From contig JBKJQB010000100.1 of NCBI GenBank assembly GCA_046594105.1, positions 1 through 5,609 on the forward strand: a stretch of 5,609 bases of DNA, read 5' to 3'. Source of the stretch: JBDSGC01 sp046594105. Lineage in GTDB: Bacteria; Acidobacteriota; Thermoanaerobaculia; Gp7-AA8. The translations under genes were made by a program, and so were the position numbers. How positions within the stretch are numbered: the stretch's first letter is position 1; each line of letters begins with the position of its first letter. The notes under the pieces are model-generated. The model did no database searches. It saw nothing but the letters and a program-made list of their open reading frames with translations, and was not told the origin of the DNA. This document shows positions 1-5,609 of the stretch, in pieces.

Positions 1-1
1 T

Positions 2-1618
2 CTCGATGTGGTGGGTACGGTCACCTACTGCAATCCCTACCTGCTGCGCACCACCGGCCACAGCAAGCCGGAGGTGATCGGGAAGAACTTCTACGATCTG
101 TTCATCGCGCCGGAGCATCGGGAGCAGGCCCGCCGCGCCTTCGTCGAGAATGTCGGGCAGGGCATCCTGGCCGCGCACAGCGAGGTGGAGATCATCGCCC
201 GCGACGGGGGCCGCCGGATCATTCTGTGGAACAACACCGTGCTGCGCAGCGCGGAGAACATCGTCCTGGGCGCTGCGAGCATCGGCAGCGACGTCACCGA
301 GCAGCGCGAGGCGGAGAGCGCCCTGCTACACAACGCCTTTCACGACGCGCTGACTGGTCTGCCCAACCGCGCCCTCTTCATCGATCGCGCCGCGCATGCG
401 CTCAACCGCATGCGCCGCGACGGCCGCAAGGCCTTCGCCGTCCTGCTTCTGGACATCGACCATTTCAAGAACGTGAACGACAGCCTGGGCCACGCGGCCG
501 GCGATCAGCTGCTCGTAGCGATCGGCGAACGGCTTTCCCGCTCCGTCCGCGCTGGGGACACCGTGGCGCGCTTCGGCGGCGACGAGTTCACCGTGCTCAT
601 CGAGAATCTGGCCGGACCGGCAGACGTCACTTACGCCGCGGCCCGCATTCACAACGAGATCGCCGCCCCGTTTGAGATTGAAGGTCAAGAGATCTACGCC
701 TCAGCCAGCATCGGCGTGATCGTGGCCGGGCCGGAGTACGACACTCCCGAACAGATCATCCGGGACGCCGACACCGCCATGTACCGGGCCAAGTCAGCCG
801 GTCGGGCCCGCTCCGAGATCTTCGACGAACAGATGCGCGCCGAGGCGGTGGCCCGCCTGCAGATGGAGATGGATATGCGCCGCGGAATCGAGCGGGGTGA
901 GTTCCGTGTGGTCTACCAGCCCATCGTCGATCTGGAGACTTCCGCCATCCGCGGGTTCGAGGCGCTGGTTCGCTGGCACCATCCCACTCACGGTCTGATC
1001 TCTCCCGCGCAGTTCATCCCGCTGGCTGAAGAGACGGGACTGATCGTCGGCCTCGGCGAGGTGGTCCTGTCGGAAGCCTGCCGCCAGGCCGCTCGATGGG
1101 TGAAAGAACAGCACACCCCGCTGCACCTCAGCGTCAACATCTCCAGCCGCCAGCTCTCCCAGAGCGATCTGGTCGGGGTGGTAAAGCGGGAGCTGGCGGC
1201 CTCGGGGTTCAGCGCGTCCGCGTTGCACCTGGAGATCACCGAGAGCGCCATCATGCAGAACCCCGACGCGGCCGGCGCGGTGATCGAGAACCTCCGCGCG
1301 CTGGGCTGCCGGATCTCCATCGACGACTTCGGCACCGGCTACTCCTCGCTCAGCTACCTGCACCGTTTCGCCATCGACCACCTGAAAATCGACTCCTCGT
1401 TCGTGCAGGCATCTTCCCAGGATCCGAAGAGTGGCGAGATCATCCGCTCCATCATCGACCTCGGCCGCAGCCTCGGCATCGCCGTCGTCGCCGAAGGGAT
1501 CGAGACCACGCAACAACACGATCAGCTGCGAGCGCTGCGCTGCGCCTTCGGACAGGGCTACCTATTCTCCCGCCCGGTGGATGAGGAAAGCGCGCTGGCG
1601 CTGGTGCGGAAGAAGTAG
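2..1618 (+). CDS. PAS-GGDEF-EAL bifunctional cyclic-di-GMP synthase/phosphodiesterase, 5' end cut by window
   Basis: This is the C-terminal part of a soluble sensor that makes and/or degrades the second messenger c-di-GMP. Residue numbers count from the GTG at position 8. The frame is open to the window edge, and residues before that GTG (L-D-V) already belong to a PAS fold, so the gene starts upstream and GTG 8 is not the real start. Domains: PAS/PAC about 1-100, ending in the D-V-T linker typical of PAS-GGDEF junctions; GGDEF about 108-270; EAL about 285-533. The GGDEF motif (190-194) is intact, with metal/GTP residues D149, N157 and D166 and an RxxD inhibitory site (R181, D184). The EAL domain keeps Q304, E318, N377, E409, D439/D440, K460, E496, Q516 and the DDFGTGYSSL loop. 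Both activities are therefore predicted; which dominates cannot be read from sequence. The PAS ligand is unknown. TAG stop at 1616-1618. Confidence 0.95.
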   Translation, partial: LDVVGTVTYCNPYLLRTTGHSKPEVIGKNFYDLFIAPEHREQARRAFVENVGQGILAAHSEVEIIARDGGRRIILWNNTVLRSAENIVLGAASIGSDVTEQREAESALLHNAFHDALTGLPNRALFIDRAAHALNRMRRDGRKAFAVLLLDIDHFKNVNDSLGHAAGDQLLVAIGERLSRSVRAGDTVARFGGDEFTVLIENLAGPADVTYAAARIHNEIAAPFEIEGQEIYASASIGVIVAGPEYDTPEQIIRDADTAMYRAKSAGRARSEIFDEQMRAEAVARLQMEMDMRRGIERGEFRVVYQPIVDLETSAIRGFEALVRWHHPTHGLISPAQFIPLAEETGLIVGLGEVVLSEACRQAARWVKEQHTPLHLSVNISSRQLSQSDLVGVVKRELAASGFSASALHLEITESAIMQNPDAAGAVIENLRALGCRISIDDFGTGYSSLSYLHRFAIDHLKIDSSFVQASSQDPKSGEIIRSIIDLGRSLGIAVVAEGIETTQQHDQLRALRCAFGQGYLFSRPVDEESALALVRKK

Positions 1619-1669
1619 CGGCGAATCAGCACGCGGGAAGAAGAGCCACAAATCTAACTCTCTGCCTCC

Positions 1670-1730
1670 CCATCGAGAGTCCTTCTCCCCGCACACGGGG
1701 AGAAGGTCCGCGAAGCGGGGATGAGGGGTC
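1670..1730 (+). repeat. Hairpin repeat, copy A
   Basis: This is one unit of a dispersed double-hairpin repeat. Hairpin 1 is a perfect 11-bp stem (1681-1691 with 1696-1706) closing a CACA loop. Hairpin 2 is CCGC-GAA-GCGG (1708-1718). The unit ends in GGATGAGGGG (1719-1728). Copy C at 5551-5609 matches 1672-1730 at 58 of 59 bases, and copy B lies inverted immediately to the right. Weaker similarity to copy C continues left to about 1664. There is no T-run after either hairpin, so it is not a textbook intrinsic terminator. From memory, the CCTTCTCCCCG/CGGGGAGAAGG plus ATGAGGGG layout resembles intergenic mosaic elements of rhizobia (RIME-type) and similar repeats in other high-GC bacteria; I could not check this. 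Confidence 0.9.
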
Positions 1731-1746
1731 CTGCTTGGTCGGTCGG

Positions 1747-1806
1747 GCCCCTCATCCGGCCTTCGGCCACCTTCTCCCCGTGCCCGGGGAGAAGGACGCT
1801 CGATGG
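1747..1806 (-). repeat. Hairpin repeat, copy B (inverted)
   Basis: This is a second unit of the same family, in the opposite orientation to copy A. Read on the minus strand it begins CCATCGAG like copy A, has the same 11-bp first stem (1770-1780 with 1785-1795 on the plus strand) but a different 4-base loop, and ends in ATGAGGGG. Its second hairpin is GGCC-GAA-GGCC (plus-strand 1758-1768) where copies A and C have CCGC-GAA-GCGG. Both arms have changed together, so pairing is kept while the sequence differs. This suggests that the folded structure matters, or once mattered. Confidence 0.88.
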
Positions 1807-1859
1807 AAGAGCACGGGCCTTCGACGTTTTCCTGGAAGGTCCTTCGCCGTCTGCGCCAC

Positions 1860-3884
1860 TCAGTGCGATTGCGCGTACCGCATCAGATCCTTCTGGGTCA
1901 TGAAGTGATCGAAGTTTGCGGGAGGCATCGGCCGGCTGAACAGATAGCCCTGCAGCCGGTCGCAGGCGTGATCCCGGAGGAAGGCCAGCTGGCTGAGGGT
2001 TTCGACGCCCTCGGCGATCACTTTGAGATTCAGGCTGTGAGCGAGGGCGATGACGCCGAGGGCAATCTGTGCGTCCTCGGGGGTAGCCAGATCGCGGACG
2101 AACGAGCCGTCGAGCTTGAGCGTATCGATGGGGAACTGCTTGAGGTAGCTGAGGCAGGAGTAGCCGGTTCCGAAGTCGTCGATGGCGATGCGCACGCCGA
2201 GTGCCTTGAGCTGCCGGAGAGTCTGGATCGCTTTCTCTACGTCCTGCATGGCGTAGCCTTCGGTGATCTCGAGCTCCAGAAACTCGGGGGCCAGGCCGGC
2301 CTTCTCCAGCGCTTCGCTGATCTGGGAAACGAGATCGGGGTCCTGAAACTGGCGACCGGACAGGTTGACGGCCATGACCATCTTGTGGCCGGAGCGGTGC
2401 CACGTCGCGGCCTGCATGCACGCCTCGTGGAGAACCCAGCGGCCCAGTTCGATGATGAGGCCGGACTGTTCTGCCGCCGGAATGAAGCGATCGGGACGAA
2501 GAAGTCCCAGCTCCGGATGCTGCCAGCGAACCAGCGCCTCCAGACCGAAGACCGCGCCGGTGTCCACCTCGACCAGCGGCTGGTAGTAAAGGAGGAACTC
2601 TTTGTTGACCAGGGCGCGGCGCAGTCCGTTCTCGACCTCGAGCGCTTCCAGAGCCTTGTGGTTCATGGCCGCAGCGTAGAACTGGAATGCGTTCCGGCCG
2701 GCGTCCTTGGCCCGATACATCGCGGCGTCCGCATTGCGAATCAACGTCTCGCCGTCAGTGCCGTCGACGGGATACACCGAGATGCCGATGCTGCTGGTGA
2801 CCACGAACTCCCGTGCGTCGATGGTGATCGGCGCGCTGAGCGACTCCAGCACCTTCTGGGCGATCTTTCCGGCGTCCTCAATTTTGCCGATGATGTGGAT
2901 CAGGACGGTGAACTCGTCGCCGCCGAATCGCGCCACGGTGTCTTCTTCCCGCATGGTCTCGCGGATGCGCCCGGCCACGGCGCGCAGGAGCTTGTCGCCC
3001 ACGGTGTGACCCAGCGAGTCGTTGACCTGTTTGAAGCGGTCGATGTCGAGAAACAACACCGCCAGCTTGTAGCGGTGGCGTTGGGCATGAGCGAGGGCGA
3101 CGCGAAGCCGGTCATTGAACAGGGAGCGGTTGGGCAACCCGGTGACCGTGTCGTAGTAAGCCAGCCGCTCCACTTCCGAAGTCGCCTCGGTGGCCACCTC
3201 GCGCTGGTCCTCCAGCACCGTCAGCACGATGCCCAGAGCGATGACCACGCAGCCAGCCAGATCGGCCACCCCGATTGCGAACATCGGCAGCGGGGACGCA
3301 GGGGCGACCATGCTCCGCATCACGATGACGAACTGGTCGAGCTCCACCAGACCATAGATGACGAAGGCCACGGCGGGGGACAGAAAGCCTTTGCCGCGGA
3401 AGCGGCGGATGGCCAGCCCGCAGCCGATGAATGTGGCCATCGCCGCCAGCGCATGCAGCCCGAGGTAGAAGAAGCGGTGGACCGCTGCATCGTTGCCCAC
3501 CAGAAAGGGGATCGTGCCGGACAACACGCCTGCGCCGGCGAGCACCATCAGGATCCTTCGCGAGTCGACGATCTTGATTCTGGTGCGGCGAGCGACCTCG
3601 AACGAGCCCCAGATCACGCAACCGATCTGCAGGTAGGCAGCAGCTCCGCCGACGATCGAAGTCAGGATCAGAAACGGGTCGCGGAAGTTGGCCACGGTCT
3701 GGGTCCGCACCAAAATGACGGCGGTGGCCAGATGGAAGACCGCAAGGAAGGCGAAGCTGGCTGTCCACTGCAGAAGGTAACTGGTCCGGAAACTTCGATA
3801 GAGCTGGAAAAGCAGGACGGCGACCGCGAAGGGGCCGAGGAGATGGAATCCAATTGCGGAGAAGATCGTCTGCTCTGGCATCAT
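1860..3884 (-). CDS. Seven-TM membrane protein with GGDEF and EAL domains (bifunctional c-di-GMP enzyme)
   Basis: This complete 674-residue inner-membrane protein has cytoplasmic c-di-GMP synthase and phosphodiesterase domains. Seven hydrophobic segments are visible at about residues 6-28, 36-59, 70-97, 111-130, 138-159, 167-189 and 198-224, followed by a short linker (about 225-240), GGDEF (about 241-400) and EAL (about 415-662). The GGDEF motif is at 321-325, with D280, N288 and D297 and inhibitory-site residues R312 and D315. EAL catalytic residues Q435, E449, N507, E539, D569/D570, K590, E625 and Q645 are all present. Both activities are predicted. I could not match the 7-TM module to a named sensor family such as MASE or MHYT; the MHYT motif is absent. 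The start is the first of two adjacent ATGs (3884); the frame upstream has no ATG, GTG or TTG before a stop at 3935. The Shine-Dalgarno is weak (a GAG about 8 bases upstream). TGA stop at 1862-1860. Confidence 0.95.
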   Translation of the reverse strand: MMPEQTIFSAIGFHLLGPFAVAVLLFQLYRSFRTSYLLQWTASFAFLAVFHLATAVILVRTQTVANFRDPFLILTSIVGGAAAYLQIGCVIWGSFEVARRTRIKIVDSRRILMVLAGAGVLSGTIPFLVGNDAAVHRFFYLGLHALAAMATFIGCGLAIRRFRGKGFLSPAVAFVIYGLVELDQFVIVMRSMVAPASPLPMFAIGVADLAGCVVIALGIVLTVLEDQREVATEATSEVERLAYYDTVTGLPNRSLFNDRLRVALAHAQRHRYKLAVLFLDIDRFKQVNDSLGHTVGDKLLRAVAGRIRETMREEDTVARFGGDEFTVLIHIIGKIEDAGKIAQKVLESLSAPITIDAREFVVTSSIGISVYPVDGTDGETLIRNADAAMYRAKDAGRNAFQFYAAAMNHKALEALEVENGLRRALVNKEFLLYYQPLVEVDTGAVFGLEALVRWQHPELGLLRPDRFIPAAEQSGLIIELGRWVLHEACMQAATWHRSGHKMVMAVNLSGRQFQDPDLVSQISEALEKAGLAPEFLELEITEGYAMQDVEKAIQTLRQLKALGVRIAIDDFGTGYSCLSYLKQFPIDTLKLDGSFVRDLATPEDAQIALGVIALAHSLNLKVIAEGVETLSQLAFLRDHACDRLQGYLFSRPMPPANFDHFMTQKDLMRYAQSH

Positions 3885-3958
3885 TCGGGTCTCGGCGCTG
3901 GAAACCGCCGATTCGCTCTCTGTTTCACGCCCTCACACTCACCCCAGGAGCCACAACC

Positions 3959-3986
3959 CGTCGTCTGATGCGAACCAGGGACGACG
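3959..3986. promoter_or_regulatory. Dyad CGTCGTC-N14-GACGACG, possible operator
   Basis: The 7-base arms at 3959-3965 and 3980-3986 are perfect inverted repeats separated by 14 bases, with the centre near 3972.5. The dyad lies about 75 bases upstream of the 7-TM gene start and about 120 upstream of the PurD-like start, which is suitable for a regulator of either. An inverted repeat this short is expected by chance fairly often in 223 bases of GC-rich DNA, so this is a weak call. Confidence 0.2.
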
Positions 3987-4093
3987 CCGGTCGGAGTATT
4001 CGGGAAGTCGGCTCGGAAAGCAAGGATCATGGAAGGTGACCAGGCTTTCGGCGCCAGGCCGTCGCAGCGGATAGCCTCGTCAATCATCCGGTC

Positions 4094-4099
4094 TAAAAT
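4094..4099 (+). promoter_or_regulatory. Candidate -10 element for the PurD-like gene (leaderless arrangement)
   Basis: TAAAAT matches the sigma-70 TATAAT consensus at five of six positions and ends eight bases before the GTG start at 4108. A transcript would begin at or within a few bases of that GTG, which would make the mRNA leaderless. Consistently, there is no purine-rich Shine-Dalgarno before the GTG. No good -35 hexamer is seen around 4071-4076. Confidence 0.35.
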
Positions 4100-4107
4100 C
4101 CGCCGGC

Positions 4108-5412
4108 GTGCGATTCCTGGGCGTTGGAAAAGGCAACGATCTGGCAGACCTCTATCTCCGCCTGCAGGCCGGAGGCGACGAGCTGCGGGTCTTCGTGGGG
4201 GACCGGGAGGCTCACGACATCTTCCGCGGAATGCTCCCTTTCACCGATGACTGGGAGCGCGAGCTTCCCTGGATCCGCGAGGCCGGTCGCGACGGGATCC
4301 TCATTTTCGAAGGGATCGGATGGGGCGAGACTCAGGATCGGCTGCGCCGCGATGGCTATTCGGTGATCGGCGGCAGCGCTCTGGGCGATCGCCTGGAGAC
4401 CGATCGTCAGTTCGGCCAGGAAGTCCTTCGCAAGATCGGATTGCAGACCGCGGCCACGCACCCCTTTGACGATTTCGATCGCGCCATCGCCTTCGTCGAG
4501 CAGAGCCGCAGACGCTACGTCGTGAAGTTCAGCGGCGAGGGATTTGCCTCGACGCGAAACTATGTGGGGGAGATGGAAGAGGGCGACGATGTGCTGGCCG
4601 TTCTCCGACTGCAGCGCGATCGCTGGACGTACGACGAGGCTCCCGATCTCATTCTGATGGAGCACGTCACCGGCGTGGAGGTCGGCCTCGGCGCGTTCTT
4701 CAACGGCCGCAGGTTTCTCCAGCCCGCCAATCTCGACTGGGAGCACAAGCGCTTCTTCAACGGCAACCTCGGCGAGCTGACCGGCGAGATGGGAACGCTG
4801 GCAACGTATCGGGGTGCTGAGGCCTTGTTCGATCGAACCCTGCGCCATGTCGAGCCGCTGCTGGCGGAGTCTGGCTACGTCGGCTACATCAACCTCAACA
4901 CCATCGTGAACGAGCAGGGGATCTTCCCCCTGGAGTTCACCTGCAGGTTCGGCTATCCCGGGTTCGCCATCCTCGATGCGCTGCATGCGTCGAGCTGGAG
5001 CGGGATCTTCGCGCAACTAACCGCCGGCGAGGATCTCACCCTGCGCACGCACGACGGATTCGCGGTCTGCGTGGTCCTGACCGTCCCCACCTTTCCCTAC
5101 TCTCACGGATATGAGCAGTTGTCGAAGGGAGCTCCCATTCTGTTCCGCTCTTCGCTGACGGAGGAAGATCGCCACCAGTTGCACTTCGCCGAGGTGGCCA
5201 GGGAGGGCGACCAGCTGGTGACGGCCGGGTCGGTAGGCTACGTGATGGTGGTGACGGGACGCGGCGCATCGGTGGAAGCTGCGCGCGAGGCAGCGTACGA
5301 ACGGTCGCGCAAGGTGGTCATTCCGAACGTGCGCTACCGCACCGACATCGGAGAGCAGTTTCTCGTACGGGATCGAGAAGAGATGGTGCGGCTGGGATGG
5401 TTTCCTGAATGA
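4108..5412 (+). CDS. PurD-like ATP-grasp ligase (GARS fold) lacking canonical PurD signatures
   Basis: This 434-residue protein is about the length of PurD (phosphoribosylamine-glycine ligase, purine pathway). Domain order matches: Rossmann-like N-domain (about 1-90), ATP-grasp (about 95-290) and C-domain (about 315-415, including VVTGRGAS and YRTDIG as in PurD). Recognisable ATP-grasp landmarks are K140, E185/E191, the H213-K214-R215 and TGEMG (225-229) stretch that parallels HKR...TGGMG, and L-E-F-T-C-R-F-G (275-282). Deviations: the GGREHA loop is replaced near residue 8; the GPEAPL motif is replaced near residues 67-73; the GLAAGKG loop is replaced near 142-150; the EFN metal pair is E276/T278; and the RFGDPE signature reads RFGYPG (280-285). 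ATP-dependent carboxylate-amine ligation is plausible, but glycine and phosphoribosylamine as substrates are doubtful. GTG 4108 is the only start codon after the in-frame TAG at 4072. The protein appears soluble and cytoplasmic. TGA stop at 5410-5412. Confidence 0.85.
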   Translation: MRFLGVGKGNDLADLYLRLQAGGDELRVFVGDREAHDIFRGMLPFTDDWERELPWIREAGRDGILIFEGIGWGETQDRLRRDGYSVIGGSALGDRLETDRQFGQEVLRKIGLQTAATHPFDDFDRAIAFVEQSRRRYVVKFSGEGFASTRNYVGEMEEGDDVLAVLRLQRDRWTYDEAPDLILMEHVTGVEVGLGAFFNGRRFLQPANLDWEHKRFFNGNLGELTGEMGTLATYRGAEALFDRTLRHVEPLLAESGYVGYINLNTIVNEQGIFPLEFTCRFGYPGFAILDALHASSWSGIFAQLTAGEDLTLRTHDGFAVCVVLTVPTFPYSHGYEQLSKGAPILFRSSLTEEDRHQLHFAEVAREGDQLVTAGSVGYVMVVTGRGASVEAAREAAYERSRKVVIPNVRYRTDIGEQFLVRDREEMVRLGWFPE

Positions 5413-5414
5413 GA

Positions 5415-5429
5415 GCCGGCACGGCCGGC
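5415..5429 (+). terminator. Weak hairpin just after the PurD-like stop codon
   Basis: GCCGGC-ACG-GCCGGC can form a 6-bp GC stem starting two bases after the TGA. It has no T-run and a tight three-base loop, so a role as terminator is uncertain. The rest of 5430-5550 holds no gene; it contains another small stem, CTGCG/CGCAG (5505-5520), and nothing else I recognise. Confidence 0.2.
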
Positions 5430-5550
5430 GGCGTTGGTTCGCAAAGCGTCCGCCACAATTTTCGCGGCAGTCGCGGAACGATCTCGTTAGCCTGAGCTGG
5501 GGCACTGCGCCGGGACGCAGCCATTGATGGTGAGAAACGCGAGCCTCTCG

Positions 5551-5609
5551 ATCGAGTGTCCTTCTCCCCGCACACGGGGAGAAGGTCCGCGAAGCGGGGA
5601 TGAGGGGTC
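5551..5609 (+). repeat. Hairpin repeat, copy C (reaches window edge)
   Basis: This is the third unit of the family, in the same orientation as copy A and differing from it only at 5557 (T for A) over 59 bases. Hairpin 1 is 5560-5570 with 5575-5585 around CACA; hairpin 2 is CCGC-GAA-GCGG at 5587-5597. It lies downstream of the PurD-like gene, as copy A lies downstream of the PAS-GGDEF-EAL gene. An inverted partner like copy B may follow beyond the window, which cannot be seen. Confidence 0.9.

Larger units (their letters stand above)
1670..1806. terminator. 137-base palindrome between convergent genes, possible bidirectional terminator or mRNA 3'-end structure
   Basis: Copies A and B meet head to head around position 1738, giving a long inverted repeat. 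The inner arms GGATGAGGGG (1719-1728) and CCCCTCATCC (1748-1757) pair perfectly over 10 bp around a 19-base centre. The palindrome starts 51 bases after the stop of the PAS-GGDEF-EAL gene and its right end is 53 bases beyond the stop of the membrane GGDEF-EAL gene, so transcripts of both would run into it. This layout resembles paired REP-like (BIME-type) elements, which can stop read-through, act at Rho-dependent ends or block 3' exonucleases. There is no T-run, so the termination role is inferred from position and structure only. The rest of the gap (1619-1669 and 1807-1859) shows nothing recognisable. Confidence 0.5.
3885..4107. promoter_or_regulatory. Divergent intergenic region between the 7-TM GGDEF-EAL gene and the PurD-like gene
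   Basis: These 223 bases separate two genes transcribed away from each other, so promoters for both should lie here. No ORF on either strand looks real. On the plus strand a TAAAAT hexamer sits just before the GTG start of the PurD-like gene. On the minus strand I found no paired -35/-10 for the membrane protein; a TTGACG-like hexamer (4078-4083) has no suitable -10 at 16-18 bases. One 7-bp dyad lies at 3959-3986. I see no c-di-GMP, purine or glycine riboswitch architecture. Confidence 0.55.

Noticed and set aside
8..10. GTG at position 8 as a true start of the PAS-GGDEF-EAL gene
   Set aside because: The frame continues to the window edge, and the residues just before (L-D-V) extend the first PAS strand, so the domain is already under way. 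No Shine-Dalgarno can be assessed in seven bases.
794..1519. 241-codon open frame antisense to the PAS-GGDEF-EAL gene
   Set aside because: It is the in-register mirror of a conserved EAL coding sequence, with low-complexity Asp/Ala/Val-rich translation and no recognisable family.
1670..1806. CRISPR array or riboswitch as an explanation of the repeated hairpins
   Set aside because: There are no regularly spaced direct repeats with unique spacers, and the units occur inverted and kilobases apart. They follow genes rather than precede them, and no riboswitch core is seen.
1721..1903. Short plus-strand ORF with peptide GPLIRPSATFSPCPGRR
   Set aside because: It is the translation of hairpin repeat copy B. 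Such repeat-derived peptides recur wherever this kind of element is read through and are not evidence of a gene.
1803..3968. Very long (721-codon) open frame on the plus strand, antisense to the 7-TM GGDEF-EAL gene
   Set aside because: Its codons are in exact register with the minus-strand gene, so stops appear only where that gene uses TTA, CTA or TCA, which GC-rich genes avoid. The translation has no recognisable domain, while the minus strand encodes clear GGDEF and EAL motifs.
4078..4083. TTGACG-like -35 hexamer on the minus strand for the 7-TM gene
   Set aside because: At 17 bases spacing the -10 position reads GGCCTG, which is not a promoter element, and the site would be almost 200 bases from the start codon.
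4093..5016. 307-codon open frame antisense to the PurD-like gene
   Set aside because: It is the same in-register antisense effect; the translation has no domain, and the plus strand has clear ATP-grasp motifs.
5017..5505. Minus-strand ORF over the end of the PurD-like gene and its 3' flank
   Set aside because: The Arg/Pro/His-rich composition is typical of an out-of-frame GC-rich shadow. It mostly overlaps conserved PurD-like coding sequence and shows no domain.

Overview
The window is high-GC bacterial DNA (roughly 60-65% GC by eye) with three long protein-coding genes, a family of hairpin repeats, and no RNA genes, transposase, CRISPR array or phage genes that I can see. All three genes show the strong bias against TTA, CTA and TCA codons expected of a GC-rich genome. 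The organism cannot be fixed from this alone. Large sets of bifunctional GGDEF-EAL proteins, a divergent PurD-like ligase and hairpin repeats of this type would fit a free-living Gram-negative soil or sediment lineage, such as Acidobacteriota, Gemmatimonadota or Proteobacteria. That is a guess.

Layout from left to right. Positions 2-1618 (+) hold the 3' part of a PAS-GGDEF-EAL gene, cut by the left edge. Positions 1619-1859 are the gap between two converging genes, and most of it is a palindrome (1670-1806) made of two head-to-head copies of a hairpin repeat. Positions 1860-3884 (-) encode a complete membrane protein with seven hydrophobic segments followed by GGDEF and EAL domains. Positions 3885-4107 are a 223-base divergent intergenic region. 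Positions 4108-5412 (+) encode a full-length ATP-grasp protein resembling PurD (glycinamide ribonucleotide synthetase) but lacking several PurD signature residues. Positions 5413-5550 are non-coding, and 5551-5609 hold a third repeat copy, which differs from the first at one base in 59 and runs to the window edge.

How the parts relate. Both cyclic-di-GMP proteins keep every catalytic residue I could check in both the synthase (GGDEF) and phosphodiesterase (EAL) domains, and both keep the RxxD inhibitory site. Each could therefore make or degrade c-di-GMP depending on its sensor: a soluble PAS domain in one, a 7-TM module in the other. They converge on the palindrome, which probably limits read-through or protects mRNA 3' ends. 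The PurD-like gene is divergent from the membrane protein and may have a leaderless GTG start; nothing visible ties its function to c-di-GMP.

The two points most worth following up are the PurD-like ligase with a rewritten active site and the repeat family, whose second hairpin shows compensatory base changes. I see no convincing evidence of a wholly new multi-gene system.
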